From JAZNQN01 sp045656005 (lineage in GTDB: Bacteria > Bacillota > Clostridia > UMGS1883 > UMGS1540), in contig JAZOQG010000084.1 in assembly GCA_045656005.1 (NCBI GenBank), positions 1 through 34,720 of the forward strand: DNA of 34,720 nt, given 5' to 3'. Below are positions 14,928 through 23,618 of this stretch, one piece after another. A program made the translations under genes and the position numbers. Within the stretch, counting starts at the first letter, position 1. Each line of letters begins with the position of its first letter. Below the pieces are notes generated by a model that saw only the letters and a list, made by a program, of their open reading frames with translations, made no database searches and was not told the DNA's origin.

Positions 14928-16805
14928 TTAATTTATCCCTCCAAGGCAAAATCTGTCTCCGTTTAAAACGTCATACTGAATAAATCTGTACTCTTCTTTA
15001 TCCTCTTCTTCTGCACCATGAATATATTCTCCCGCAGCATTGGCGACAAAAGTATGTTGCAAAACTGAGTATTTTTCATAAAATAAATCAAAATATCTCA
15101 GTTGCCAATCAGTTTTTTGAATATTTGCTAATTTTAAAGCCTCCATTCCAAGATGTGCCGGGCTAATCCTTTTTGGAAGGTGTGATGAGGAAATATCAAA
15201 ATTTGCCCAAACAAGATAAGGTGTTTCGTACATCTGCGGATTTCGTGAAAAACTTTCGCTTTCAAGAAATTTCGTATCATAATATGTGCTGCTGTTAAGC
15301 CCAAGGAATGGCAAATGATCACCATATATCAATATAACTACGGGCTCATTTACTTTTTTGAAATAAGCCGCCAAATCACCGAGTGCCTTGTCTGCATCAC
15401 GTACTCCCTGCACACCATCACGAAGTCCCATCAAGTCATTTTCTGAAAGTGCAGAGGAATTTACTCTTATATCATATTTGTCATATCTTTGTTTGAGGTA
15501 GTTACCGTGGTTTTGCATAGTAATCGCATAAAGGAACAATGAATTGTCTCCTTTATCTTCGAATTCTTTGATAATCTGTCTTGTAACCTCATCGTCAGAA
15601 ATATAAGTCCCCTTAATCTCGGGATTTTCAAGGTCACTTTTACCTATAAATTTGTCAAATCCCAAAAGTCCATATGCCTTGTTTCTTCCATAAAAATACT
15701 TGTCATATGTATGAAGTCCGACGGTTTTGTAACCGTTTTGCTTGAAATTCGAAGGAAGCGATGGCGTTTTCTTATGAACATATTGGCTGTACGGATATGC
15801 CCCAGAAGAGAGAAAATACGAAGAAAAACCAGTCAAAAATTCAAATTCAGGTACACAAGTGTTGCACCCGAATACAGGGGAAACCAATGTACCAAACTCG
15901 CCTTGTCTTCCAAGCCTTCGCATGTTTTTAAGCGGGTCTGCTGAGAGAGAAATGTTTTTCATTTTCGTAGGGTCCCACAAACTTTCGCTTTGAATTGCAA
16001 TTATATTTACATTTTCAAAAGCATTCTGAGTGGTATTTTTGAACTTCTCTGAAATTTCAGGATACCTTTGTTTGATTTCATTGATTTTTTCCATACTGTA
16101 TCCCTCAGGTGTTTCGACAATAAGGTCTCCTATATGAGTGAAAAACGTTAAAATCATTCCATTTTTCTGATAGTCAGCAATTGTATAGTATCCTGAAATT
16201 TTGAGGTTAATTTTATCATAAACATTCTTTCTCATCCACGGACTTAAAGAAATCATAAAAACAGTTATTGCCAGAAGAGAATATGCTAAAACTGCCAAAA
16301 GTATTCTGCTGATATATTTTCTCTCTCTTTTTTCCGCATACACTCTTTCAACATGTGTATACGCAAATAAATATGACACTAAAGCTGCAATTGCTACAAG
16401 CATATAAGGTTTCCATGGTATGTCAATAAATGCAACAATATCTTTAACATCCTTCGCCTGAACCATATCGGCTGGCAAAAGCGGGTCTCCTGTAATTATA
16501 ATCATAACAGTTGTGGCAAATCCAAGAATAAATAAAACAATATTTGTAAAATATACACTGACAAGCCTTTTTAAAAAAAGCTTCGAAAGTGCATACTGAA
16601 TTGAAAAAATAATTAAATAAGTAAGTGCATATTTGGAAAGAACACTTATAAAGCCTGTCTTAAAAAAAGCGGCAAGATATGGTTTTCTAAGTATTTCAAG
16701 AATAATTATTGTAAAAATCGGCGAAAGAAAGAACATCAGTGTCGACATTATGTCCTTTTGCCTTGTTTTCCTTTCCCTTTCCAAAGCATTGCAAATTTCA
16801 CTCAT
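14928..16805 (-). CDS. LTA-synthase-type phosphoglycerol transferase
   Basis: About 625 residues: five N-terminal membrane segments (to about 190), a linker, then an extracellular sulfatase-fold domain. Counting from the chosen ATG, the visible metal and catalytic residues are Glu274 in IQSESLWD, Thr316 in GCNTCVPE (the nucleophile position) and Asp496-His497 in YGDHLPF, as in LtaS. Such enzymes polymerise glycerol phosphate from phosphatidylglycerol on the outer membrane face. The frame extends to a GTG at 16823, but that codon has no ribosome site, whereas GGGGGAA lies before the ATG at 16805. It heads the GT-C/UbiA/HAD-GtrA run and lies 41 bases after the ECF S-component gene. Whether the polymer is classic lipoteichoic acid cannot be seen. 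Confidence 0.88.
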   Translation of the reverse strand: MSEICNALERERKTRQKDIMSTLMFFLSPIFTIIILEILRKPYLAAFFKTGFISVLSKYALTYLIIFSIQYALSKLFLKRLVSVYFTNIVLFILGFATTVMIIITGDPLLPADMVQAKDVKDIVAFIDIPWKPYMLVAIAALVSYLFAYTHVERVYAEKRERKYISRILLAVLAYSLLAITVFMISLSPWMRKNVYDKINLKISGYYTIADYQKNGMILTFFTHIGDLIVETPEGYSMEKINEIKQRYPEISEKFKNTTQNAFENVNIIAIQSESLWDPTKMKNISLSADPLKNMRRLGRQGEFGTLVSPVFGCNTCVPEFEFLTGFSSYFLSSGAYPYSQYVHKKTPSLPSNFKQNGYKTVGLHTYDKYFYGRNKAYGLLGFDKFIGKSDLENPEIKGTYISDDEVTRQIIKEFEDKGDNSLFLYAITMQNHGNYLKQRYDKYDIRVNSSALSENDLMGLRDGVQGVRDADKALGDLAAYFKKVNEPVVILIYGDHLPFLGLNSSTYYDTKFLESESFSRNPQMYETPYLVWANFDISSSHLPKRISPAHLGMEALKLANIQKTDWQLRYFDLFYEKYSVLQHTFVANAAGEYIHGAEEEDKEEYRFIQYDVLNGDRFCLGGIN

Positions 16806-16846
16806 CTGCCTAAATTCCCCCACTATAAGTTTATCTTATGTTCTGA

Positions 16847-17374
16847 CTAATTAAGCCTTACCTTTTTTAAAACCAACATAACCGAAGGCACCAAAATAAG
16901 TTGAAGCAATATTCCGGGTAAAGCATCAACAAATCCGCCTAATATAAATGCACTAAATGCAAATTTTTTACCTGAAAACCCAAGTAAAATCGCTTTTGTA
17001 ATCCCCCAGACAATTCTTCCTGAAATCATAGAAGCAATCAGGCAGAAATAAATACCTTTTGTATCTTTGTTTTTAATTCTTTTATAAACAAAACCTATCA
17101 CAAATCCGTATGTAGCCATTTCGAGCGCCATCCATACTGCATTTGGATAAAGGGGAGGCATAAAAAATGTAACCGAACGCAAAAAAGGAAGAATAAACCC
17201 TATCGCCAAACCATATTTTGCTCCGCAAATAAGTCCGCAAAGAAGCACGGGAATATGCATTGGTAAGAGGCTGTCTCCTATTTCTTTGATTTGTGATGTA
17301 AGCATCGGCAAAATAGCACCAAGTCCCAAAAACATTGACGATAATACTATATTTTTTAAAAAATTATTTTTCAT
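16847..17374 (-). CDS. ECF transporter substrate-binding (S) component, substrate unknown
   Basis: About 175 residues with five or six membrane segments of the ECF-type vitamin transporter S-component kind. Seen: an N-terminal AILPMLTSQI, then LPMHIPVLLCGLICG, PFLRSVTFFMPP and MALEMATYGFVIGF. S components bind a vitamin or metal and share a common energising module, which is not in this window. The frame opens upstream at 17452 inside the promoter; I use the ATG at 17374 with GGTGAA six bases before it. It is the first gene of the minus-strand run that continues into the LtaS-type gene with no clear terminator between, so it may be co-transcribed with it. The residues visible do not identify the ligand to me. 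Confidence 0.8.
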   Translation of the reverse strand: MKNNFLKNIVLSSMFLGLGAILPMLTSQIKEIGDSLLPMHIPVLLCGLICGAKYGLAIGFILPFLRSVTFFMPPLYPNAVWMALEMATYGFVIGFVYKRIKNKDTKGIYFCLIASMISGRIVWGITKAILLGFSGKKFAFSAFILGGFVDALPGILLQLILVPSVMLVLKKVRLN

Positions 17375-17423
17375 AATAAATTCACCATGTATATGTATAT
17401 CAATAAATACAAACTTACAGTTA

Positions 17424-17452
17424 ATTATATCATCTAATAAGTGAAAATGCAA
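17424..17452 (-). promoter_or_regulatory. Promoter of the ECF S gene and perhaps the surface-polymer run
   Basis: TTGCAT (17452-17447) and TATAAT (17429-17424) on the minus strand, 17 bases apart, about 50 bases ahead of the ATG. No equally good promoter was seen in the 41 bases before the LtaS-type gene. Confidence 0.62.
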
Positions 17453-17516
17453 TATAAAACTTTACCATTTACTTCTAAAAATATTGTAAACTAAATATTA
17501 AAGCTTTTACAAAAAG

Positions 17517-17545
17517 TTGACAATTTTAAAATTGTATAGTATATT
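17517..17545 (+). promoter_or_regulatory. Sigma-A promoter of htpG
   Basis: TTGACA (17517-17522) and TATATT (17540-17545), 17 bases apart. No CIRCE or CtsR-type repeat is visible around it. Confidence 0.75.
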
Positions 17546-17580
17546 TACATGTTAGATACAATTTTGAAAGGATGATATTA

Positions 17581-19404
17581 ATGAACAAAGGTAATGTATC
17601 GGTTGATACCGAGAATATTTTTCCAATTATTAAAAAATGGCTTTATTCCGAAAAGGATATATTTTTAAGAGAGCTTGTCTCAAACGGATGCGATGCAATA
17701 ACAAAGCTTAAAAAACTTTCTGCTATTGGAGAAGCATCTGTAAAAACTGACGAAAAATTCAGAATTGACGTCATTTTAAATTCTGCAGAAAAAACGATTA
17801 CCATCAGCGATAACGGTATAGGTATGACAGAGGATGAAGTTAAAAACTATATAGCAAATGTTGCATTTTCAGGTGCAGAAGAATTTGCAAAAAAATATCA
17901 GCAGGATGAAAATGAAGACAATAAAATTATTGGTCATTTTGGTCTTGGATTTTATTCTGCTTTCATGGTTTCAGAAAAGGTTGATATAAAAACCAAATCT
18001 TATCTCGAAGACTCAAAATCTGTTTGCTGGACCTGTGACGGCTCAACTGAATACGAAATTGGTGAAGGCGATAAATCGGAACGAGGAACCGAAATCGTGT
18101 TGCATATTGCAGAGGACAGCAAGGAATTTCTCCAAATGCCTCTGCTTTCCGAAACTCTCATAAAATATTGCGGATTCTTCCCCATTGAAATTTATCTGTA
18201 CGAAGAAGGAAAAGAATCCGAAAACCCGCTAAATGATACAAATCCACTTTGGCTTCGCAAGCCTTCCGAATGCACAGACGAAGATTATAAAGCCTTTTAT
18301 AAAAAAGTATTTATGGATTTTAACGACCCTCTTTTTTATATTCATTTAAACGTTGAATATCCATTTAATCTAAAAGGAATACTTTATTTCCCTAAACTTT
18401 CACATGAATTTCAGGCAAACGAAGGTCAGATTAAACTCTTTAACAATCAGGTATTCGTTGCTGATAACGTTAAAGAAATCATCCCTGAATTCCTTCTTCT
18501 TCTCAAAGGTGTCGTAGATTGCCCTGATATGCCTTTAAATGTTTCGAGAAGCTTTTTGCAAAATGATGGATATGCCGCAAAAGTTTCCGCTCACATAACC
18601 AAAAAAGTTGCAGATAAACTTTGTGCAATTTATAACACAGAGCGTGAAAACTATAATAAATACTGGGATGATATTGCCCCGTTTGTAAAATATGGTTGCC
18701 TTCGCGAAGAAAAGTTTTATGATAAGGTTTCAGGTATAATCATTTATAAAACAACAGAGGATAAATATGTTTCTCTCGCAGAATATCTTGACAAAGCAAA
18801 GCTTTCGGGTCACGAAAACGAGGTTTATTATGTTTCCGACCCGATGCAACAATCACAATATATTGAGATGCTTAAGTCTCAGGGAATTGAAGCAGTAATT
18901 TTGCCTGCCATGATTGATAATCCTTTTATAAGCTTTACAGAGTCTAAAAATGAAAATGTAAAATTTAAAAGAGTTGACTCTGCCCTCTCCTCCGCCATTA
19001 AAAATGAGGAGGCAGGAAAAAACGAGGAAATCATAACACTCTTCAAAGATGCAATAGGTGACGAAAAACTTAAATTTGAAGCAGTTTCCTTAAAAAGTGA
19101 AGATATTCCCGCAGTTCTTCTTATAAGCGAAGAAAGTCGACGTATGCAGGAAATGATGAGTCTTTACGGAAATATGGGTATGAATGCAGACATGTTCCCT
19201 GTTGAAAGTACACTTTCAATAAACTGCGAAAACAAACTTATAAAATCTTTGACAAAATGTAAAAATCACGAAACAGCAAAACTTATAAGCAAGCAGATAT
19301 ATGATAATGCAAGACTTATGCAGTCTCCGCTTGACAGTAATTCTGTCAGAGAGTTTGTAAAACGTTCAAACGAAATTATGAATCTTGCACTTTCCGGGGA
19401 GTAA
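17581..19404 (+). CDS. htpG: HtpG, bacterial Hsp90 chaperone
   Basis: A 607-residue ATP-dependent chaperone. The N-terminal GHKL ATPase shows the catalytic region FLRELVSNGCDAI, DNGIGM and the lid motif GHFGLGFYS. The middle domain contains GILYFP and the SRSFLQND region, and a C-terminal dimerisation domain ends the protein. The asparagine of the usual LVSNASDA motif is kept, followed by glycine and cysteine (SNGCDA) in place of alanine and serine. The frame starts at an ATG at 17572, but GAAAGGA directly abuts that codon, so the ATG at 17581 is better placed. It has its own sigma-A promoter and is followed after three bases by an M24 peptidase gene, giving a two-gene operon. Length is slightly short for the family but complete. 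Confidence 0.95.
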   Translation: MNKGNVSVDTENIFPIIKKWLYSEKDIFLRELVSNGCDAITKLKKLSAIGEASVKTDEKFRIDVILNSAEKTITISDNGIGMTEDEVKNYIANVAFSGAEEFAKKYQQDENEDNKIIGHFGLGFYSAFMVSEKVDIKTKSYLEDSKSVCWTCDGSTEYEIGEGDKSERGTEIVLHIAEDSKEFLQMPLLSETLIKYCGFFPIEIYLYEEGKESENPLNDTNPLWLRKPSECTDEDYKAFYKKVFMDFNDPLFYIHLNVEYPFNLKGILYFPKLSHEFQANEGQIKLFNNQVFVADNVKEIIPEFLLLLKGVVDCPDMPLNVSRSFLQNDGYAAKVSAHITKKVADKLCAIYNTERENYNKYWDDIAPFVKYGCLREEKFYDKVSGIIIYKTTEDKYVSLAEYLDKAKLSGHENEVYYVSDPMQQSQYIEMLKSQGIEAVILPAMIDNPFISFTESKNENVKFKRVDSALSSAIKNEEAGKNEEIITLFKDAIGDEKLKFEAVSLKSEDIPAVLLISEESRRMQEMMSLYGNMGMNADMFPVESTLSINCENKLIKSLTKCKNHETAKLISKQIYDNARLMQSPLDSNSVREFVKRSNEIMNLALSGE

Positions 19405-19407
19405 TTT

Positions 19408-20472
19408 ATGGGAAGAATTGAAAGCCTTCGGCAAAAAATGAAAAAATCAGGTTGTGACGGTGCAATTTTAACCTCTTTCCCAACTATATTTTATTTTAGC
19501 GGTTTTACAAGCGGTGATGCATATCTTTTTATCACACAAGAAAGCCTTTATATTGTTACAGATTCACGTTACACCCTTCAGGCGAATGAACAGTGCAAAG
19601 TCTTTACATTAATTGATGGAGCATGCACAAACTATAATCTTTTAAAACCTATTATAGAAAAAGAAAATGTTAAAACTATTTTCTTTGAAGATGAGGATGT
19701 TTCCGTTTCATCATTCAACTTACTGAAAGAAACTTTAACCCAAAATGAATTCGTTCCTCTTAAAAATGGCATTACTGAAATAAGAAGAACAAAAAGCACC
19801 GATGAAGTACAAAAAATTAAAGCGTCATTAAAACTTTCAGAATATGCACTTTCTAAAACTTTGGAAAAAATTTCTCCAGGGATGAGCGAAGTAGAAGTTG
19901 CTGCAATATTGGAAAGCTATATGCGAAGGGAAGGTGCAGAAAAAACATCTTTCGATACAATTTGTGCCTCTGGTGTTAGAAGTGCTTATCCTCATGGCAC
20001 CGCAACAAATAAAAAAATTATGAAAGGTGATTTTTTAACCATTGACTTTGGGTGTATATTAAACGGCTATTGCAGCGATATAACAAGAACTTTTGTAATT
20101 GGAAATGCGAGCAAAAAACAAAAAGAAATTTATAACACTGTTCTTTCTGCACAACTTGCAGCAGAAAAATTTATAAAAAGCGGCGTTTTGGCAAAAGATG
20201 CAGACAGTGTTGCCAGAAACGTAATAAATTCCAAAGGATATGGAAAAAATTTCGGGCACTCTCTGGGCCACGGAGTGGGTATAGAAATTCATGAGCTTCC
20301 AAACCTCTCACCAAAAAGCCAGAGTATCCTTTCAAAGGGCGACATTGTAACGATAGAGCCAGGCATTTACATTGAAGACTTTGGTGGAGTAAGAATTGAA
20401 GATATGGTCTATATAAACGATTTCGGTGCAGAAATTCTGACAAAATTCCCGAAAGAACTTGTAATTCTTTAA
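19408..20472 (+). CDS. M24B Xaa-Pro aminopeptidase/dipeptidase
   Basis: A 354-residue metallopeptidase that releases residues next to proline. It has a creatinase-like N-terminal domain (1-125) and a pita-bread catalytic domain. The metal ligands are visible: Asp213 in TIDFGC, Asp224 in SDITRTF, a histidine in GHSLGHGVG (284-288), Glu317 in TIEPGIY and Glu331 in RIEDM. Size and pattern are those of the clostridial Xaa-Pro peptidase usually named PepP or PepQ; motifs alone do not settle which. GGGGAG lies before the ATG, overlapping the end of htpG, and the genes are three bases apart, so they are co-expressed. No signal peptide is seen, so it is cytosolic. Confidence 0.9.
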   Translation: MGRIESLRQKMKKSGCDGAILTSFPTIFYFSGFTSGDAYLFITQESLYIVTDSRYTLQANEQCKVFTLIDGACTNYNLLKPIIEKENVKTIFFEDEDVSVSSFNLLKETLTQNEFVPLKNGITEIRRTKSTDEVQKIKASLKLSEYALSKTLEKISPGMSEVEVAAILESYMRREGAEKTSFDTICASGVRSAYPHGTATNKKIMKGDFLTIDFGCILNGYCSDITRTFVIGNASKKQKEIYNTVLSAQLAAEKFIKSGVLAKDADSVARNVINSKGYGKNFGHSLGHGVGIEIHELPNLSPKSQSILSKGDIVTIEPGIYIEDFGGVRIEDMVYINDFGAEILTKFPKELVIL

Positions 20473-20486
20473 AATTTTAAATTCCT

Positions 20487-20516
20487 TGGATAAAATTAGT
20501 CAATTAACAAATACTA
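20487..20516 (+). promoter_or_regulatory. Sigma-G-like promoter of spoVT
   Basis: TGGATA (20487-20492) and AATACTA (20510-20516), 17 bases apart, each one base from the Bacillus sigma-F/G pattern TGAATA and CATACTA. No good sigma-A promoter overlaps it. In Bacillus subtilis spoVT is sigma-G dependent. Confidence 0.45.
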
Positions 20517-20547
20517 AAAGAGTAAAAAAATTCAAGGAGATTAATAT

Positions 20548-21090
20548 ATGAAAGCTACAGGAATTGTAAGAAGAATTGACGATTTGGGAAGAGTTGTTAT
20601 CCCAAAGGAAATCAGAAGAACCCACAGAATCAAGGAAGGCGACCCGCTCGAGATTTTCACAGACCGTGAAGGTGAAGTAATCTTCAAAAAGTATTCACCA
20701 ATAGGCGAACTTGCGGACTTTGCAGGAACTTATGCCGATGCACTTTCCAAAACTATCGGCCACCCCGTCTGTATTACCGATAAAGACAGAATCATTTCAA
20801 TTTCAGGCGCTCCAAAAAGAGAGCTTCTTGACAAGAAAATCGGTGGCGAAGTTGAAGCCCTCATGGAAGAAAAAACAACATTTGTTCGCCGCAGAGAAAA
20901 CAGTAAGGATATTTTCGTATGTGATGACAATGATAAATACTATGTCGGAGCACTCGCACCGATTATTTCAGAAGGTGACCCTATCGGAAGTGTTATAATC
21001 TTCACAGAAGATGGTAAACATATGACGGAAATCGAAGAAAAAACAAGCGAAACTGCAGCCGCATTCCTTGGTAAACAAATGGACATTTAA
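20548..21090 (+). CDS. spoVT: SpoVT, stage V sporulation transcription factor
   Basis: A 180-residue regulator with an N-terminal AbrB-type swapped-hairpin DNA-binding domain (KATGIVRRIDDLGRVVIPKE at 2-21) and a C-terminal GAF-like domain (about 55-180). It is the full length of Bacillus SpoVT, which tunes sigma-G genes in the forespore, and shows that the organism can sporulate. AAGGAG precedes the ATG. It stands alone between the M24 peptidase gene and lon, with a candidate sigma-G promoter and a strong terminator. The window's second AbrB-like gene (30918) is a different, shorter protein with a cysteine tail. Confidence 0.95.
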   Translation: MKATGIVRRIDDLGRVVIPKEIRRTHRIKEGDPLEIFTDREGEVIFKKYSPIGELADFAGTYADALSKTIGHPVCITDKDRIISISGAPKRELLDKKIGGEVEALMEEKTTFVRRRENSKDIFVCDDNDKYYVGALAPIISEGDPIGSVIIFTEDGKHMTEIEEKTSETAAAFLGKQMDI

Positions 21091-21095
21091 AATTT

Positions 21096-21126
21096 TGGAC
21101 AAGCAGAAATGCTTGTCCATATTTTT
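21096..21126 (+). terminator. Rho-independent terminator after spoVT
   Basis: TGGACAAGCA (21096-21105) and TGCTTGTCCA (21110-21119) form a perfect 10-bp stem capped by a GAAA tetraloop and followed by TATTTTT. Confidence 0.9.
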
Positions 21127-21148
21127 ATCGGAAATTCTTTAATTTTGC

Positions 21149-21177
21149 TTGAAATATATATAAAAATATAGTATAAT
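21149..21177 (+). promoter_or_regulatory. Sigma-A promoter of lon
   Basis: TTGAAA (21149-21154) and TATAAT (21172-21177), 17 bases apart, with a leader of roughly 60 bases to the lon ATG. I see no CtsR or CIRCE repeat in the leader. Confidence 0.78.
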
Positions 21178-21243
21178 GTAATTTGGTGTATTTTCTGCAT
21201 AAAAATATGACCTTAAATGTAAACAGAAAGGTAATATAGAGAT

Positions 21244-23550
21244 ATGATTAAAACTTTAAGAAATCAGATACTTCCTGCAATAGCAGTAAGGGGTATTGTG
21301 ATTTTTCCTTCTATGATACTTCACTTTGATGTTGCAAGAAAAAAATCAGTTTCAGCACTCGAAGCCGCAATGGCAAACGGTCAGGAAATTTTTCTTGTTG
21401 CTCAAAAGGATTTGTCCATTGAAGTGCCAACTTCGGATGACCTTTACAAAGTTGGAACAGTTGCCAAAATCAAACAGCTTTTAAAACTTCCCGGTGATAC
21501 AGTTAGGGTTTTGGTTGAAGGTTTATACAGAGCAAAAATTTCCGATTTCGTTTCACTTGACCCACATTACGAATGTGAGTGCACCGAAATAAATTCAAAA
21601 AATAAACGTGTTCCGAAAACCGAGATTGATGCTATCAGACGTAAAATTTTCGATATCTGTCTTGATATGCATCACTATAACCCGAAATTTTCTTCAGATT
21701 TACTCGCAAATATTGATAATATGCAAAGTCTTTCACAATATGTTGACAGCATTGCATCAACATATCTTCGCAAAGTTGATGACAGACAGGAAATTTTGGA
21801 AGAACTCAACACTTACGAGCGTCTCTTAAAACTTCTGAAAATCTTGACATCAGAGCTTGAAATTCTGGAAACCGAGCAAGACATTATGCGTAAAGTTAAA
21901 AAACAAATTGACAAAAATCAAAAAGATTATTATCTTCGTGAACAAGTTAAGGTTTTGTCAAAAGAGCTTGGAAATGACGAAAATGAAATAGAAGAATATC
22001 GTGAGAAAATTGAAAATTCCAAAATGAATGATGAAATGCGTACAAAAGCATTAAAGGAATTAAACAGACTTGAAAAATTTGGTTCATCTTCAGCTGAAGC
22101 AGGTGTAATACGCGGTTATCTTGACTATGTTCTGGATATGCCTTTTGGAATTTATACAAAAGAGTCAGATTCTATAAAACGTGCGGAAAGAATACTAAAC
22201 CGTGACCATTACGGACTCCAGAAAGTAAAGAAAAGAATAATTGAATACCTTTCAGTAAAAATACTTTCAGGTTCCCTTGGCGGTCAGATTCTATGTCTTG
22301 CAGGTCCTCCGGGAGTAGGCAAAACATCTATTGCAAAAAGCATTGCCGAAGCACTTTCAAGAAACTATGTCCGCATTTCCCTCGGTGGCATCAGAGATGA
22401 AGCTGAAATCCGAGGCCACAGAAAAACGTATATTGGCGCAATGCCAGGAAGGATAGCCACAGGACTTAAAACAGCCGGAAGCATGAACCCTCTATTTTTG
22501 CTTGACGAAATAGATAAACTTACTCATGACAGTCATGGTGACCCCTCCTCTGCCCTTCTGGAAGTTCTGGACTCTGAACAAAATTTTGCTTTTCGCGACC
22601 ACTATCTTGAAGTACCTTTGGACCTTTCAAAAGTTATGTTTTTAACAACAGCAAATAATATTGAAAATATTCCGAGACCTCTTCTTGACAGAATGGAAAT
22701 AATTGAACTTTCAGGCTATACTTCCGAGGAAAAAGAGCAAATTGCAGTAAAACATCTTATACCCGATGCCATGTCACGTCATGGGCTCACAAAAGATACT
22801 CTTAAGATTTCAAAATCAGCTGCTTTAAGTCTTATTCTGAATTATACCCGTGAAGCGGGTGTCAGAAACCTTAAAAGAGAACTTGACGGAATTTACCGAA
22901 AAGCCGCAAATAAAATTGTTTCAGATAACAAAACAGTTTCAGTTACTGCTAAAAATCTTTCAGAATTTGCAGGAAAGCCGAAATTCCGCTTTGAAACAAG
23001 AGTTGATGAACAAGTTTACGGAGTTGCCCGTGGGCTCGCATGGACAGCGGTTGGCGGTGACACTTTAAGCATCGAAGTAAATGTTTTGCCGGGTAGCGGA
23101 AAAATTGAGCTTACTGGTAACCTTGGAGACGTTATGAAAGAAAGTGCAAAAGCGGCAATTACTTTCATTCGTTCAAAATGCGATGAATATAACCTGGATA
23201 AAGATTTCTATAAAAACAGCGATATTCACATTCATGTTCCTGAAGGTGCAACACCGAAAGACGGACCTTCTGCAGGCATTACAATCTGCACAGCTCTCCT
23301 TTCCGCACTTTCAAAAAAATGTGTTCCAAATGATATTGCAATGACAGGCGAAATTACAATTACAGGTAGAGTTTTGCCAGTTGGCGGAATACTAGAAAAA
23401 GTTCTGGCAGCTTACCGATACGGAGTTACAAAAATTTTTCTACCCTCCAAAAACCGAGATGACATCGATGATGTTCCAAAAGAAGTAAAGGATAAAGTTA
23501 AATTTATTTTTGCAGAAAAAGCGGATGATGTTATTTCAGAAATTTTTTAA
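21244..23550 (+). CDS. lon: Lon ATP-dependent protease
   Basis: A 768-residue soluble LonA protease that degrades damaged and regulatory proteins in the cytosol. It has an N-terminal substrate-binding domain (about 1-200), a coiled helical region, an AAA+ ATPase with Walker A GPPGVGKT (354-361) and Walker B LFLLDEID, and a protease domain with the Ser676 (PKDGPSAG) and Lys719 (GGILEKVLAA) dyad. Length is typical and no membrane insertion is seen, so this is LonA and not LonB. AGAAAGG lies upstream of the ATG, with a second AGAG nearer. It is monocistronic under its own promoter; argD after it has a separate promoter. Confidence 0.96.
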   Translation: MIKTLRNQILPAIAVRGIVIFPSMILHFDVARKKSVSALEAAMANGQEIFLVAQKDLSIEVPTSDDLYKVGTVAKIKQLLKLPGDTVRVLVEGLYRAKISDFVSLDPHYECECTEINSKNKRVPKTEIDAIRRKIFDICLDMHHYNPKFSSDLLANIDNMQSLSQYVDSIASTYLRKVDDRQEILEELNTYERLLKLLKILTSELEILETEQDIMRKVKKQIDKNQKDYYLREQVKVLSKELGNDENEIEEYREKIENSKMNDEMRTKALKELNRLEKFGSSSAEAGVIRGYLDYVLDMPFGIYTKESDSIKRAERILNRDHYGLQKVKKRIIEYLSVKILSGSLGGQILCLAGPPGVGKTSIAKSIAEALSRNYVRISLGGIRDEAEIRGHRKTYIGAMPGRIATGLKTAGSMNPLFLLDEIDKLTHDSHGDPSSALLEVLDSEQNFAFRDHYLEVPLDLSKVMFLTTANNIENIPRPLLDRMEIIELSGYTSEEKEQIAVKHLIPDAMSRHGLTKDTLKISKSAALSLILNYTREAGVRNLKRELDGIYRKAANKIVSDNKTVSVTAKNLSEFAGKPKFRFETRVDEQVYGVARGLAWTAVGGDTLSIEVNVLPGSGKIELTGNLGDVMKESAKAAITFIRSKCDEYNLDKDFYKNSDIHIHVPEGATPKDGPSAGITICTALLSALSKKCVPNDIAMTGEITITGRVLPVGGILEKVLAAYRYGVTKIFLPSKNRDDIDDVPKEVKDKVKFIFAEKADDVISEIF

Positions 23551-23556
23551 AAACTA

Positions 23557-23590
23557 TTGCATTTTTATGCACAGTATAGTATAATTATAC
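23557..23590 (+). promoter_or_regulatory. argD promoter with overlapping ArgR-type palindromes
   Basis: TTGCAT (23557-23562) and TATAAT (23580-23585) are 17 bases apart. Two palindromes overlap it: TGCAT-TTTT-ATGCA (23558-23571) over the -35 box and the exact 12-base palindrome GTATAATTATAC (23579-23590) over the -10 box. The latter occurs identically upstream of argC. Shape and position suit repression by ArgR/AhrC when arginine is plentiful. Confidence 0.6.
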
Positions 23591-23618
23591 AAATTTTAAA
23601 AATAAGAAGGCGATTTAA

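Noticed and set aside
17453..17580. Heat-shock operator (CIRCE or CtsR) before htpG
   Set aside because: No TTAGCACTC/GAGTGCTAA pair or CtsR heptad repeat is present.
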